From Bacteroidaceae bacterium (GTDB taxonomy: Bacteria; Bacteroidota; Bacteroidia; Bacteroidales; Bacteroidaceae): a stretch of 64,000 nucleotides of DNA. The DNA lies in assembly GCA_017509605.1 (NCBI GenBank), contig JAFWPH010000012.1:1-64000 (forward strand). Reading direction: 5' to 3'. Positions 26,445 to 35,157 of the stretch are shown one piece after another (positions within the stretch are counted from its first letter, which is position 1; the number at the start of each line of letters is the position of its first letter). A program made the position numbers and the translations under genes. A model generated the notes under the pieces. It was given only the letters and a program-made list of their open reading frames with translations, made no database searches and had not been told where the DNA came from.

Positions 26445-29400
26445 TTACTTCACGAGCACCTTAGATACAGTCACTGTACCGTCGGCGTTCACCTTCTTCA
26501 CGATGTTGACACCCTTCTGGGCTGCATTAGCGCGGGCACCACCAACTGTGAAGTACTGAACAGATACTGGCTCTGCAGTAGCGATAGACTCAACACCAGA
26601 AGCGTCTCCGCTTGGAGTCTGCTTACTGTCTGTACCGAAGCAAGTGAGTTTGAAGTCGTCAACGATACACCAGTTACCTGCAGGAACATCAGCTACGGCG
26701 TCACGCTTCACACCGATGCGGAGTTTCTGGTCTTCACCCACCTTCAGAATCACGCTCACCTGATATGGATAGTACTCATTGCCCTGCTCGTCAACCTTTG
26801 GAGTGTGGAAGTAAGTGTCGGCAGCATTCATCGTGTTAGGAATCCATGCATTCGACTCTACCTGTGACTCACTGTCAAGACCATACTCAACATCTGTCCA
26901 ACCTGCGGAAGCGTGCTTCAGAGCTACTGAATAAGTGCCTTCGCTTGTAGTGGCATAGAGGAATGCGGTCAGAGTTGGGTCAACATAGTTGGGATCCTCG
27001 GCAAGAGCCTCCTGCTGAGCAAGATAGTCAGCCCAGTCGTTCTCTGCCCAACCTGAACGGAAGTAACCATTCACGGAGAGTTCGTAAGTACCTGCAGGAA
27101 CACTGATGTCCTGGAAGGTGTTGAATTTACCCTGATAACGCTCAGCGCTCGGACCAGTTACACCACCAGCACCAAAACCGCTACTACCATTGGCTGTCCA
27201 TCCTGTGAAGTCACCGATAGTGTCGAATGTCGGGTTGGTGATGTAGCTAGTGTAGTCAACAGGATTGTCGTCGCTTGCTATCTCAGCAGGTTTCTTCAGC
27301 TCAGAGATAACGCCCTTAGTCTCGGCGATCTTGGCTTCTACCTCTTCGTCTGACCAGGTGAAGTTCTCCATAGCATCAGCGATTTCTACATCCAGCTTGT
27401 CGGCGGCATCGAATGCCTCTGGAGTGCCTGTGCCTTCTTCACCTGCTGTCTCAAGAGCGGTCATGAACTCATTGTAAACGGCTCTCAGATCCTCATAAAG
27501 CTTGATAGATGCCTTTGCGTTTTCAACTGCAGCTTCGAGACCCTGGATGGCGTCGAACATCTCCTTGCCACTGCCAGTGAGGGCGGACTTGCCAGTAGAG
27601 ATGGCACCCTTCAAGGCATCATTAGTTGGAGCAGCCATTCCAGATTCTGCCAGTTCCTCAGCACTAGCGATCATCTCTGCAAGGATGTCTGAGAGAATGC
27701 CCTCGTCCATTCCCTTCCAATATACATGGAAGTTGTCGAACAGAGTCCAGCGGTCACCGATAGAGCCTTCGCTCATGATACCAATACGCATTGTACCATC
27801 AGTTACAACACCATAAACCTCGTTCTGATAGTCACCGAGCTGGAAGAATGCGGAAGCGGAGTTCTGTCCGTTAGGAGTGAAGACAGGATTTCCTTCTGCG
27901 TCGGTCACGTCTGTACGCTGGTAGCAGTTGCCGGTGATATCCTGGTTCACTGCATTATAGAGCTCTGTGGAGTTGCGGTAAGTGTCCATGATGTTATGGA
28001 TGGTCTTCTTGCTACCATTGAGGTAAAGCCATGCAAGAACTTCATCGGTCTCGCGACCAGACTCAGCAGCTGCATTTGAACCTGTGCGGTAGAAAGCCTG
28101 GGCTGTCAGACGGTAAACACCGTTCTCCAGACCTGATACCTCTTGATAGTAGTCGAAGTTGGCGTTCCAACGCTCACCGTTCGGGTTGATGGAAAGGCCA
28201 GCCACTGCAGGAGCGTCTGATACAGCGCCATTCACTGTAGTCTGGTCAACCTTCCAACCTGTGTTGGCGTTGTTGAAGTTAAGGTTGGTGAAGAGCAGAA
28301 TCTCACCCTCAATGGGTGTGTGCTTGTAAGCCTCTTCAATATAGCCCTTCAGCGTCTGAGCATTGGCATTTGCCTCCTCTGTGGTCAACAAGCCGTCCTC
28401 AAGCATATCTTCTACGTCCATAGCGTAGTCGGACATTTCCCCATACACATAACCGAGTTCAAGTGCCTTTTCTGCCTCATCCCATGCGTCTTTGAGTGCC
28501 TGATAAGCGTCCAAATTGGCCTTGAATACTACCCAAGCTTCATCCAAAGTCTTCACTTTTGCAGCTGCGTCTGCGGCGCCTGTAGGAGCGGAAGTGGCAG
28601 CAACTGCAGTAAGATAAGCTTCCTTAGCGCTCTTCTGATAGTAAGCGTCGTCTGGGATAACATTGAGAGCTGCCTTCTGAGCCATCAGGTAAGCGAAGGA
28701 AGCATCGCTGTTACCGTAGTATGTGAGGTGGCAGTTGTCGATACCTGTCCAGTTAGCTGGATAAACCACCTTCAGACCAATCTCAACAGTGTCTGTCTCC
28801 TCAACGAGTGCAAGCACCTGATAAGCCTCAGGTGAACCGAAGGTCACTTCTGTGCTGTCACCGTTCAAGTAAATGTATGAACCGAAACCTGCGTTTGTGA
28901 AGGCAGCGAGTTCAAGACGATACACACCATGTGGCATCTGGGTCATCTGTCTGTAAAGCTTGCCAGTGTAGCTGCTTGGATGCCAGTTCTCCCAGAATGT
29001 ACCGGTGAAATAGAAGTTGCCGTCGCGACCAGCCTCATCTGTCTTGTTTCTGGCTGTTCCGTGGTTCTGTGCACCTGTGGTGTACTCCCAAAGAGAAGCG
29101 TCTGCGAACTCAGTGTTGATCACATAGTCAGCATCCATGTTCAATGGGTTGGTAGGAGAGTAGGTGAGCTCGATGTTGTTGGCAATCTTTTTCCTTGCCG
29201 ACTCAGTGGCTGCTTTCAACTCCTCAACTGTACTGCTGGTGTTGTTGAATACGGTCTTCTCAGCGCTGACATCAATACCGCCGGCCTCTGCCTGATCGAT
29301 GGCTGCCTTCAGTTCCATAGCGGCCTCGTAAGTTGGAACAAGAGCCTGCTGCTTCTCGTAAGCTTCCTTGGTCACGAATGCCCAGTCAATGTGGTATGCC

Positions 29401-29963
29401 TTCTCCCTGGTTGCATCAATCTCGTCTGGATTGAGCAATGGCGAGATAATGTTGGCGATGTTGCCATCAAGGTCTTCCACAATACCCACATAGGAGCCTG
29501 GGTAGGATGAATGATTGTACTTGCTGTCTTCAGCAGCGAAGATGCGGAAAGTGGAACCGTTGTCCTGGATCTGGAAATGCCAGCAGTTCTCACCCTGTGA
29601 ACCATGGTCAACGTACATGGCGGTTTCGCTGTCGATGAAGAGATTTCTCCATTCACCCTTTGCCAAAGAGTAGTCCCAAATCAGGTAGGTAGAACCGTCC
29701 CAGTTGGGATCTTCAGGATCTTCGATGAACTGCTCGAAATAAACCTTCAGACCAGAGGCAGCTGTACTTGCACGTGTGCCCCAGTCATTGCCTTCAATGA
29801 AGTAGCATTTTGCCCCTGGATTATACAGGTACATAGTGTCGGTAGAATAGGTACCGTCCACAATGCTGAAACCAGTAGTCTCTGGCTCTGGGAATGCCCA
29901 CTGAGCCGAAGCGGTCAAGCTACCTCCAAGCAGCATTGCTGCTAAAAGTAATTTTTGCTTCAT
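26445..29963 (-). CDS. Large secreted multi-sandwich protein with T9SS tail
   Basis: A 1,172-aa protein from the ATG at 29963 (MKQKLLLAAMLLGGSLTASAQ signal peptide, very like the FIVAR/ricin protein). The first ~190 residues look ricin-like (YLYNPGAKCYFIEGNDWG). At least three CBM-like or DUF642-like sandwiches follow, each with a stem of the NPxFxxxxxGW type and an L-NG-Y-L-A-AF-R strand, near residues 285-440, 570-750 and 905-1110. Helical FIVAR-like spacers separate them. The tail VNIVKKVNADGTVTVSKVLVK matches T9SS tails. No enzyme motif seen. Likely a surface glycan- or matrix-binding protein. Confidence 0.8.
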   Translation of the reverse strand: MKQKLLLAAMLLGGSLTASAQWAFPEPETTGFSIVDGTYSTDTMYLYNPGAKCYFIEGNDWGTRASTAASGLKVYFEQFIEDPEDPNWDGSTYLIWDYSLAKGEWRNLFIDSETAMYVDHGSQGENCWHFQIQDNGSTFRIFAAEDSKYNHSSYPGSYVGIVEDLDGNIANIISPLLNPDEIDATREKAYHIDWAFVTKEAYEKQQALVPTYEAAMELKAAIDQAEAGGIDVSAEKTVFNNTSSTVEELKAATESARKKIANNIELTYSPTNPLNMDADYVINTEFADASLWEYTTGAQNHGTARNKTDEAGRDGNFYFTGTFWENWHPSSYTGKLYRQMTQMPHGVYRLELAAFTNAGFGSYIYLNGDSTEVTFGSPEAYQVLALVEETDTVEIGLKVVYPANWTGIDNCHLTYYGNSDASFAYLMAQKAALNVIPDDAYYQKSAKEAYLTAVAATSAPTGAADAAAKVKTLDEAWVVFKANLDAYQALKDAWDEAEKALELGYVYGEMSDYAMDVEDMLEDGLLTTEEANANAQTLKGYIEEAYKHTPIEGEILLFTNLNFNNANTGWKVDQTTVNGAVSDAPAVAGLSINPNGERWNANFDYYQEVSGLENGVYRLTAQAFYRTGSNAAAESGRETDEVLAWLYLNGSKKTIHNIMDTYRNSTELYNAVNQDITGNCYQRTDVTDAEGNPVFTPNGQNSASAFFQLGDYQNEVYGVVTDGTMRIGIMSEGSIGDRWTLFDNFHVYWKGMDEGILSDILAEMIASAEELAESGMAAPTNDALKGAISTGKSALTGSGKEMFDAIQGLEAAVENAKASIKLYEDLRAVYNEFMTALETAGEEGTGTPEAFDAADKLDVEIADAMENFTWSDEEVEAKIAETKGVISELKKPAEIASDDNPVDYTSYITNPTFDTIGDFTGWTANGSSGFGAGGVTGPSAERYQGKFNTFQDISVPAGTYELSVNGYFRSGWAENDWADYLAQQEALAEDPNYVDPTLTAFLYATTSEGTYSVALKHASAGWTDVEYGLDSESQVESNAWIPNTMNAADTYFHTPKVDEQGNEYYPYQVSVILKVGEDQKLRIGVKRDAVADVPAGNWCIVDDFKLTCFGTDSKQTPSGDASGVESIATAEPVSVQYFTVGGARANAAQKGVNIVKKVNADGTVTVSKVLVK

Positions 29964-30167
29964 AAAGAAAACATTAGTTAAGTTAAACAATATTGTTGAA
30001 AAATCTAATTGCTCGATTTCTGAAAACTCGATAATTAACGTGCAATTTTATCATTTTTTTCTTACAAATGCAAGTTTTTTCATGGTTTTTTTCATTTCGA
30101 GCTTTTTTTGGACTGTTTTTTAACAAAAAGATAGCGTCAGGATTCGTAATCTGAAGGATGGCAGACA

Positions 30168-30238
30168 CGGGGGTACGCAGGCAGCTTGCCTGCGAAAGAT
30201 TTCTCGCGGGCTGGCAGCCCACGTACCCTGCAATGATT
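30168..30238. repeat. REP-like double-hairpin element
   Basis: An outer inverted repeat GGGTACG (30171-30177) / CGTACCC encloses two hairpins: CGCAGGCA-GCT-TGCCTGCG (30176-30194) and GGGCT-GGC-AGCCC. A related copy lies inside the second DUF6057 gene (45040-45092). It lies downstream of sufE. Confidence 0.75.
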
Positions 30239-30259
30239 TTCCCAGCTGCGTGCGAAGAA

Positions 30260-30703
30260 TCATTTCCCTTTAGCCTTGAAAGCCATAGCATATAGTTTCA
30301 TCTGCTTGAGCATCGACAGCAGTCCATTGCTGCGGGTTGGAGAGAGATGCTCGCGCAGTCCGATGTCGTCAATAAAATGCAGGTCTGCCTCGAGTATCTC
30401 ATCAGGCGTGTGGTCATTGAGCACACGGATGAGCAATGCCACAATGCCCTTCACAATCAGCGACTCGCTCTCCGCGCGGTAGTGAACGCGGCCTTCCACT
30501 AAGTCTGCCTGCAACCACAGGCGGCTTTGGCATCCGTCGATAAGGTTGCTCTCGGTCTTGTACTCCACGGGCAACGGTTCTTGCTCGTTGCCGAGGTCAA
30601 TCAGCATCTGGTAGCGGTCCATCCAGTCGTCATAATCGCTGAATTCATCGATAATCTCTTGTTGGGCTTCTTCTATAGTGCCACCTACATAACAATCGTC
30701 CAT
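30260..30703 (-). CDS. sufE: SufE family cysteine-desulfurase activator
   Basis: A 147-aa SufE-type protein. SufE accepts sulfur from the SufS desulfurase on a conserved Cys and passes it to the SufBCD scaffold for Fe-S cluster assembly in the cytoplasm. Seen here: YQMLIDLGNEQEPLPVEYKTESNLIDGCQS, with the active Cys in the DGCQS motif, followed by VW/RLWLQADL and the GIVALLIRVLNDHTPDEIL helix. The ATG at 30703 (MDDCYVGG) is preferred over one 24 bp upstream, which would lie in a 12-bp-period repeat. It lies 55 bp after the M28 peptidase gene. No sufS or sufBCD is nearby. Confidence 0.9.
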   Translation of the reverse strand: MDDCYVGGTIEEAQQEIIDEFSDYDDWMDRYQMLIDLGNEQEPLPVEYKTESNLIDGCQSRLWLQADLVEGRVHYRAESESLIVKGIVALLIRVLNDHTPDEILEADLHFIDDIGLREHLSPTRSNGLLSMLKQMKLYAMAFKAKGK

Positions 30704-30757
30704 TTTAACTCCCTTTTTAACTTCCACTTTAACTCCCTTTTTAACTCCCTTTTAAAA
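30704..30757. repeat. 12-bp-period GGAGTTAAA array upstream of sufE
   Basis: On the minus strand, units of GGGAGTTAAAAA and GGAAGTTAAAGT repeat with a 12-bp period right up to the sufE start codon. Closely related to the array at 4877-4934. Confidence 0.7.
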
Positions 30758-30758
30758 C

Positions 30759-31754
30759 TCATTTCTCATTATAGATGACCTCGAGGACGGTCTGGCCGAC
30801 GGCCTTGAGTATCTGACGGTCGATGTGTTGGAGGTTGTCGTCAAGCGTGTGCCAGGTGACAGGGAATCCTTGCATGTTGTCGGCATTGGTGCCGACGATG
30901 TCGATACAAGGTATGCCTGCCTTGCGGTTCACTGCCACATGGTCGTCGGTGACACCACCGCCTATCGAGTTGGGGAAATACTTGCTATAGCCTATGCGCT
31001 GGCCTGCCGACCACACCTTATCGACGATGCTGGGGGCAAAGTGCATCGACAGCTGCTCCTTGCAGAATACAGTGTTCGCACCACCCACCATGTCGAGCAA
31101 TATGCCGAAACGAGCGCTGTAACCACTCGAGCTGACTCTCAACGACCAATACTGCGAGCCCAAACACCAGGTGTCTTCGGTGTTGCCATCGTAGTCTGCC
31201 CAGTCGGGCACACCGCAGTCCTCAGCGTCGAAGCAGACGAGGTCCACGCCCACAGCTGGCTGCTCTTGATGCAGCAGACGCGCGATTTCCAGAAGGACTG
31301 CCACACCACTGGCGCCATCGTTGGCTCCGTCAATGGGGGTCAGCACGTTGGTCTTGTTGGCGTCATGGTCAGCCCAAGGACGCGTGTCCCAATGTGCGCA
31401 CACCAATACGCGACAGGCGTTAGCCGTGTCAAACGAGGCGATAATGTTGCGTGCGCGGATGGGGGTGCCGTCATAAAGTTGGAGGTCGGCGTACTGGTTG
31501 AAGACCACAGCTCCGTGACGGGCCATCTCGCGGGCGATGAAGTTGCCGCAGGAGTCATGAGCGGCGCTGTTCATGGTGCGCGGACCAAAAGCGCATTGCT
31601 GAGCCACGTAACTATAGGCGCTGTCGGCATTGAATGTGGGCGCTATGCTCTCCATCGTCCCGATAGTGCCTCCTTCGTTGCCCTTTTCGCCACCACAGGA
31701 GGAGCATGATGCCATCAACACCGTTAAAGATAATATCAATAATCTTCCCTTCAT
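30759..31754 (-). CDS. M28 family zinc peptidase / glutaminyl-cyclase-like lipoprotein
   Basis: 331 aa from the ATG at 31754. A lipoprotein signal (LLILSLTVLMASC, with a Cys-rich start SCSSCGG) places it on a membrane facing the periplasm or the outside. The metal-site motifs of M28 peptidases and glutaminyl cyclases are in order: CAHWDTRPWAD, IDGANDGASGVAVLLEIAR, FDAEDCG, then LLDMVGG and GIPCIDIVGT, and a late WHTLDD. It is either an aminopeptidase or a glutaminyl-peptide cyclotransferase; the WHT and DxEDxG features fit the cyclase-like branch, which in Bacteroidota modifies exported proteins that begin with Gln. Probably in an operon with the C26-M19 gene upstream and sufE downstream. Confidence 0.85.
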   Translation of the reverse strand: MKGRLLILSLTVLMASCSSCGGEKGNEGGTIGTMESIAPTFNADSAYSYVAQQCAFGPRTMNSAAHDSCGNFIAREMARHGAVVFNQYADLQLYDGTPIRARNIIASFDTANACRVLVCAHWDTRPWADHDANKTNVLTPIDGANDGASGVAVLLEIARLLHQEQPAVGVDLVCFDAEDCGVPDWADYDGNTEDTWCLGSQYWSLRVSSSGYSARFGILLDMVGGANTVFCKEQLSMHFAPSIVDKVWSAGQRIGYSKYFPNSIGGGVTDDHVAVNRKAGIPCIDIVGTNADNMQGFPVTWHTLDDNLQHIDRQILKAVGQTVLEVIYNEK

Positions 31755-31776
31755 TTTCACTTGTTTATGTTTATCT

Positions 31777-31842
31777 CTACTATACTATATATACTATAGA
31801 AACTATAGATACTATAGATACTATACATACTATAGTTCCTAT
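31777..31842. repeat. 9-bp tandem repeat ACTATAGAT ahead of the M28 gene
   Basis: At least four ACTATA(G/C)AT units with a 9-bp period, plus diverged flanks (TACTATATATACTATAG). AT-rich, between the C26-M19 and M28 genes, within 90 bp of the M28 start codon. Confidence 0.7.
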
Positions 31843-31900
31843 CATTTCTATAGCCTAAAACCTAAAGTCTCTTGACTCTTGACCCTTGACTCTTGACCAG

Positions 31901-33631
31901 CTAAAGCCTACTCATGAAATTCCCACCCCAAATCATTTCGATTTGTTGCTCAGTGTAGCGTTCGAGCAGCAGACGCCGAGTGAAGTTGATGAGCTCCGAT
32001 GCCGAGCCACAGCCGCGGATGCCGCCGTCGCCGTCGAAATCAGTACCGATGCCCACATGCTCAATGCCCATCACGTTGACAGCGTGGTTGAGGTGGTTGA
32101 TGGCATCAAGAATACTGGCCTCACCTTCCTTTCGCAGGAAACCGTTGTAGAACGTGATCTGCATCACGCCGCCCTTCTGAGCCAGTCGCCGCATCTGCTC
32201 ATCCGTGAGGTTGCGCGGATGGTCGCACAAAGCCCGGCAAGAGGAGTGGGAGCATACGATAGGGGCTGAACTGATATCAAGCGCGTCATAGAAACTGCTT
32301 TCGGCGGCGTGAGAGAGGTCCACCAGCATGCCCAGGCGGTTCATCTCCTTGATCACTTTCTCACCGAACTCGCTCACTCCGCCATGCTCGCCTTGTCCTT
32401 TGGCTGAGTCACAGATGTCGTTGTCGCCATTATGGCAGAGCGTCATATAGACCACGCCACGCTGACGGAACTTCTCCACATTGCTGATATCTTTACCGAT
32501 GGCATACCCGTTTTCCACACCCAGCATGATGGCTTTCTTGCCTTCGCGCTTCAGACGGAGGATGTCGGAAGGACGGTAAGCGATATCCACGGCGGTGCAG
32601 TTCTTCGCCACCATGTCCTCAATCTGGGTCAGGATCTGGTTCGCCTTGGCGGTGGCGTTGAGGAGCGACTCATCGTCACGCTCCTGTTGCTTCAGGTAGG
32701 CCACCATGATGGTGGCGTCCAAATAACCCTCGGTCATCTTGTGCAAATCGACAAGGATGCGCGGGTCGCGCGACGAGAAGTCGATATGCTGGTGAAAGAA
32801 CATGGGGGTGTCGCAGTGGGAGTCGAGCGTGATGATGCGCTGATGCAGGCGTTTGGCTGCCTTGAACGACGTGGCTTCCTTGACCAGCCAGTCGAAGATG
32901 GGACGCATGTCGTCCTTGCCGGCCATACAGAAGGCTTCGGGATGCCACTGCACACCGAGGATAGACTTGTATTCGGTCGATTCCACACCCTCCACCACTC
33001 CGTCGGGACTGGTGGCTGTGATCTTCAGGCTCGCAGGCACGTCCTTGACCGCCTGGTGGTGGAAGGAGTTGACATAAATCGTGTCTGACCCAAACAACTC
33101 GTGGAGCAACGAGCCTGGAGCCAAAGCCACTGAATGTGAGGCGGTGGCGCGATCGAGTTCCTGAGTGTGCTTAAGGCAAGGAGTGTCCCTCTGTGTGTAG
33201 ATATCCTGGTAGATGCTGCCGCCGAGTGCCGCCACCATGAGCTGGATGCCACGGCAGATGCCTAACATCGGCAACTGGCGGTCGTAAGCCAAACGCGCCA
33301 ACAGCAGTTCCTGAAGGTCGCGGCGGTGGTTGATGCCGTGCAAATCACGAATGGGTTCTTCACCTACAAACAGCGGGTTCATGTCGGCGCCTCCGCTCAG
33401 GAGAATGCCGTCAAGGCGGTCAAGCAAATCCTTGAGGATGCTGACATCATCATGGGGCGGCAACACCACGGGGATGCCACCTGCCTCCAATACCGAGCGG
33501 TAATAAGCCTCACCAAGGGTGGTGTTGAGGTCGCTGTAGTTGCCCGTGATACCGATGAGGGGACGTGGTTCATGAGGTTTGAAACCCGTGTTCAGACGGT
33601 CGTAAGCCGCAGTCCAGTTGAAATCCTGCAT
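31901..33631 (-). CDS. Fusion of a C26 gamma-glutamyl hydrolase-type amidotransferase and an M19 dipeptidase
   Basis: A 576-aa two-domain protein without a signal peptide, so probably cytoplasmic. Residues about 24-250 are a class I glutamine amidotransferase of the C26/PuuD type, with Cys126 in LGICRG and His230/Glu232 in VQWHPEA. Residues about 264-576 are an M19 (renal-type) dipeptidase with the zinc ligands in LDSHCDTP (His272, Asp274), Glu373 in GVENG, His441 in DLSHAA, His462 in CSHSSCR and the late GTDFDGDGG Asp. PuuD-type enzymes cut gamma-glutamyl amides; M19 enzymes cut dipeptides such as Cys-Gly. Together they could fully degrade a gamma-glutamyl tripeptide like glutathione, which is inference. 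The last codons run into a 7-bp repeat tract. Confidence 0.9.
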   Translation of the reverse strand: MQDFNWTAAYDRLNTGFKPHEPRPLIGITGNYSDLNTTLGEAYYRSVLEAGGIPVVLPPHDDVSILKDLLDRLDGILLSGGADMNPLFVGEEPIRDLHGINHRRDLQELLLARLAYDRQLPMLGICRGIQLMVAALGGSIYQDIYTQRDTPCLKHTQELDRATASHSVALAPGSLLHELFGSDTIYVNSFHHQAVKDVPASLKITATSPDGVVEGVESTEYKSILGVQWHPEAFCMAGKDDMRPIFDWLVKEATSFKAAKRLHQRIITLDSHCDTPMFFHQHIDFSSRDPRILVDLHKMTEGYLDATIMVAYLKQQERDDESLLNATAKANQILTQIEDMVAKNCTAVDIAYRPSDILRLKREGKKAIMLGVENGYAIGKDISNVEKFRQRGVVYMTLCHNGDNDICDSAKGQGEHGGVSEFGEKVIKEMNRLGMLVDLSHAAESSFYDALDISSAPIVCSHSSCRALCDHPRNLTDEQMRRLAQKGGVMQITFYNGFLRKEGEASILDAINHLNHAVNVMGIEHVGIGTDFDGDGGIRGCGSASELINFTRRLLLERYTEQQIEMIWGGNFMSRL

Positions 33632-33654
33632 AATGATTTTTTTTAAAATCGAAA

Positions 33655-33823
33655 ATAGCTAAAGCCTAATACCTCGCGACTGTGGTAAGTTGTTTCCTAA
33701 TATCAGAAACAGTATTATTATATTTTTGAGGCCGCAGGCCGACCCTCCTCGCCTCTCGACCTTAGGCGTCAGCCAAAACTCAATAACCTATAACCTATAA
33801 CCAATAACCATTAAAAAGGCCTA
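33655..33823. repeat. Intergenic composite of dispersed repeats
   Basis: Contains CTGTGGTAAGTTGTTTCC (again near 58937), TTTTGAGGCCGCAGGCCGACC (again near 25063), and a run of CAATAAC/CTATAAC units with a 7-bp period (again twice at 58821-58920). The DUF4491 stop codon lies in its last part. No gene seen in it. Confidence 0.7.
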
Positions 33824-34111
33824 ACGCCTCTTAGGATTCTTGGGGAACCATCCGCGTTTCACGCGTTTCTCCTGCTCGAAAATCTCATGGATACTCCAGA
33901 AGCACGAGAAAGAGAACACGCCCGTCAACGATGCCCAAAAGACACTTGGAATGAACATGGTGGCGATACAGCCAGCGACGCCCGCCACCAAGAAGACCCA
34001 CCAGATGCGGGTGCCACAATAATACTCCGCCTTGATGACGATGGGATGGAACACACCGATAATCAAGAAAGTGCAGATGCCGATGAGCAGTCCTTCAAAA
34101 TGAAAAGTCAT
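33821..34111 (-). CDS. DUF4491 family small membrane protein
   Basis: 96 aa with three membrane segments (about 5-24 LLIGICTFLIIGVFHPIVIK, 36-53 and 57-75) and a basic tail (QEKRVKRGWFPKNPKRR). This matches the DUF4491 family, which is widespread in Bacteroidota; its role is unknown. It lies 15 bp downstream of the Lrp/AsnC gene and is probably co-transcribed with it. Confidence 0.8.
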   Translation of the reverse strand: MTFHFEGLLIGICTFLIIGVFHPIVIKAEYYCGTRIWWVFLVAGVAGCIATMFIPSVFWASLTGVFSFSCFWSIHEIFEQEKRVKRGWFPKNPKRR

Positions 34112-34126
34112 GATGTCTGCGGAGGA

Positions 34127-34594
34127 TTAGTCCTCGTCGATGGTGATGGGCACTTCTTTCTTGATGCTCTGCTCCAAGGAGATAAGTGTCTCGGTGGCAT
34201 CCACTCCTGCTATGCCCTGTATCTTGTTGTTGAGCAAGTCCATGAGTTGCTCGTTGTCCTTGGCATAGAGCTTCACGAGCATCGAGTAAGGACCTGTGGT
34301 GTAGTGGCATTCCACAATCTCTGGAACATGCTTGAGCTCATCAACCACCTGCTTGTAGAGAGAACCTTTCTCCAAGGTGATGCCCACGTAGGTGCAAGTG
34401 GTGTAGCCCAGGCTCTTGGGATTGACATTGTAGCCCGAGCCTACAATCACGTTCATGTCGATCAGGCGCTGGACACGCTGATGGATGGCGGCGCGGGAAA
34501 CACCGCAGGCTGTGGCTACATCTTTAAAAGGAATACGCGCGTTATTGGAGATAATCTCCATAATCTGCTTGTCGAGTTTGTCGATTTTTTCCAT
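34127..34594 (-). CDS. Lrp/AsnC family transcriptional regulator
   Basis: 155 aa from the ATG at 34594 (MEKIDKLDKQIMEIISNNARIPFKDVATACGVSRAAIHQRVQRL). This is the typical N-terminal winged helix-turn-helix, followed by the RAM ligand-binding domain (about 65-150, TCTYVGITLEKGSLYKQVVDEL and VDATETLISLE). These proteins sense amino acids and act as dimers or octamers. Extending the ORF 24 codons upstream would add a basic, unstructured stretch absent from the family. A good promoter lies upstream at 34695-34727. Confidence 0.9.
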   Translation of the reverse strand: MEKIDKLDKQIMEIISNNARIPFKDVATACGVSRAAIHQRVQRLIDMNVIVGSGYNVNPKSLGYTTCTYVGITLEKGSLYKQVVDELKHVPEIVECHYTTGPYSMLVKLYAKDNEQLMDLLNNKIQGIAGVDATETLISLEQSIKKEVPITIDED

Positions 34595-34694
34595 GATTTT
34601 TGGGTTAGTTGATAATCTATGGTGTTTGTTTGGTTTTACTTGCTTTGGCGAAGAATCTTGCGGCACTTGACCGTAGCTTATGCCATTAAGTAAG

Positions 34695-34727
34695 CAAATT
34701 TACGAAATCATTTGTCATTTGTCCAAA
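34695..34727 (-). promoter_or_regulatory. Bacteroidota sigma-A-type promoter of the Lrp-DUF4491 operon
   Basis: Minus strand: TTTG (34727-34724), 21-bp spacer, TAAATTTG (34702-34695). This fits the TTTG-N19-21-TAnnTTTG consensus in full, with a leader of about 95 nt. Confidence 0.75.
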
Positions 34728-35089
34728 TATAACGCCACTTTTCTTCACTTTTTGCACGAATTTCATCTTTTTTCGCTTTTTCCCATAGTTTTTTCATAGC
34801 AAAAAGACAGGCTTTCTCAATTCTTAACTCTTAATTATCGTAGTTCAGAAAAATCTAAAGCCTAAGGCCTAACGCCTAAAGCCTACTAAGGACCCTTGAC
34901 TCTTAATTTAATAAGTCTTTTTTATAAACTCCTGAAAAATTATTATTAAAACCTCTTTTGTGGCAGAAAAGTTGAAAAGTATCATGAATCATGAACGATT
35001 TTATCGGGGAAATACAAAATGATATGGGATATGTTACAAAAAGAAAAGGAATTGAAACCATGTATAAAAGTCAATCGTTCAAAAAAATC
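34728..35089. other. Intergenic region between the Lrp and susC genes
   Basis: AT-rich, no ORF of note. It includes a 7-bp-period tract at 34854-34905 (CTAAAGC CTAAGGC CTAACGC CTAAAGC CTACTAA) and a GACCCTTGACTCTTAATT stretch, both members of the dispersed repeats of this window. The susC promoter lies at its right end. Confidence 0.6.
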
Positions 35090-35097
35090 TATTTTTG
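35090..35097 (+). promoter_or_regulatory. Putative -7 box of the susCD operon
   Basis: TATTTTTG fits TAnnTTTG, 60 bp before the susC ATG. No TTTG is seen at the -33 position, as often in promoters that need an activator. Confidence 0.5.
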
Positions 35098-35157
35098 CGC
35101 CAAAATGCATAATTAATCCTAACTATCCTAAATTATTTTTAAACAACTTAAGGTATT

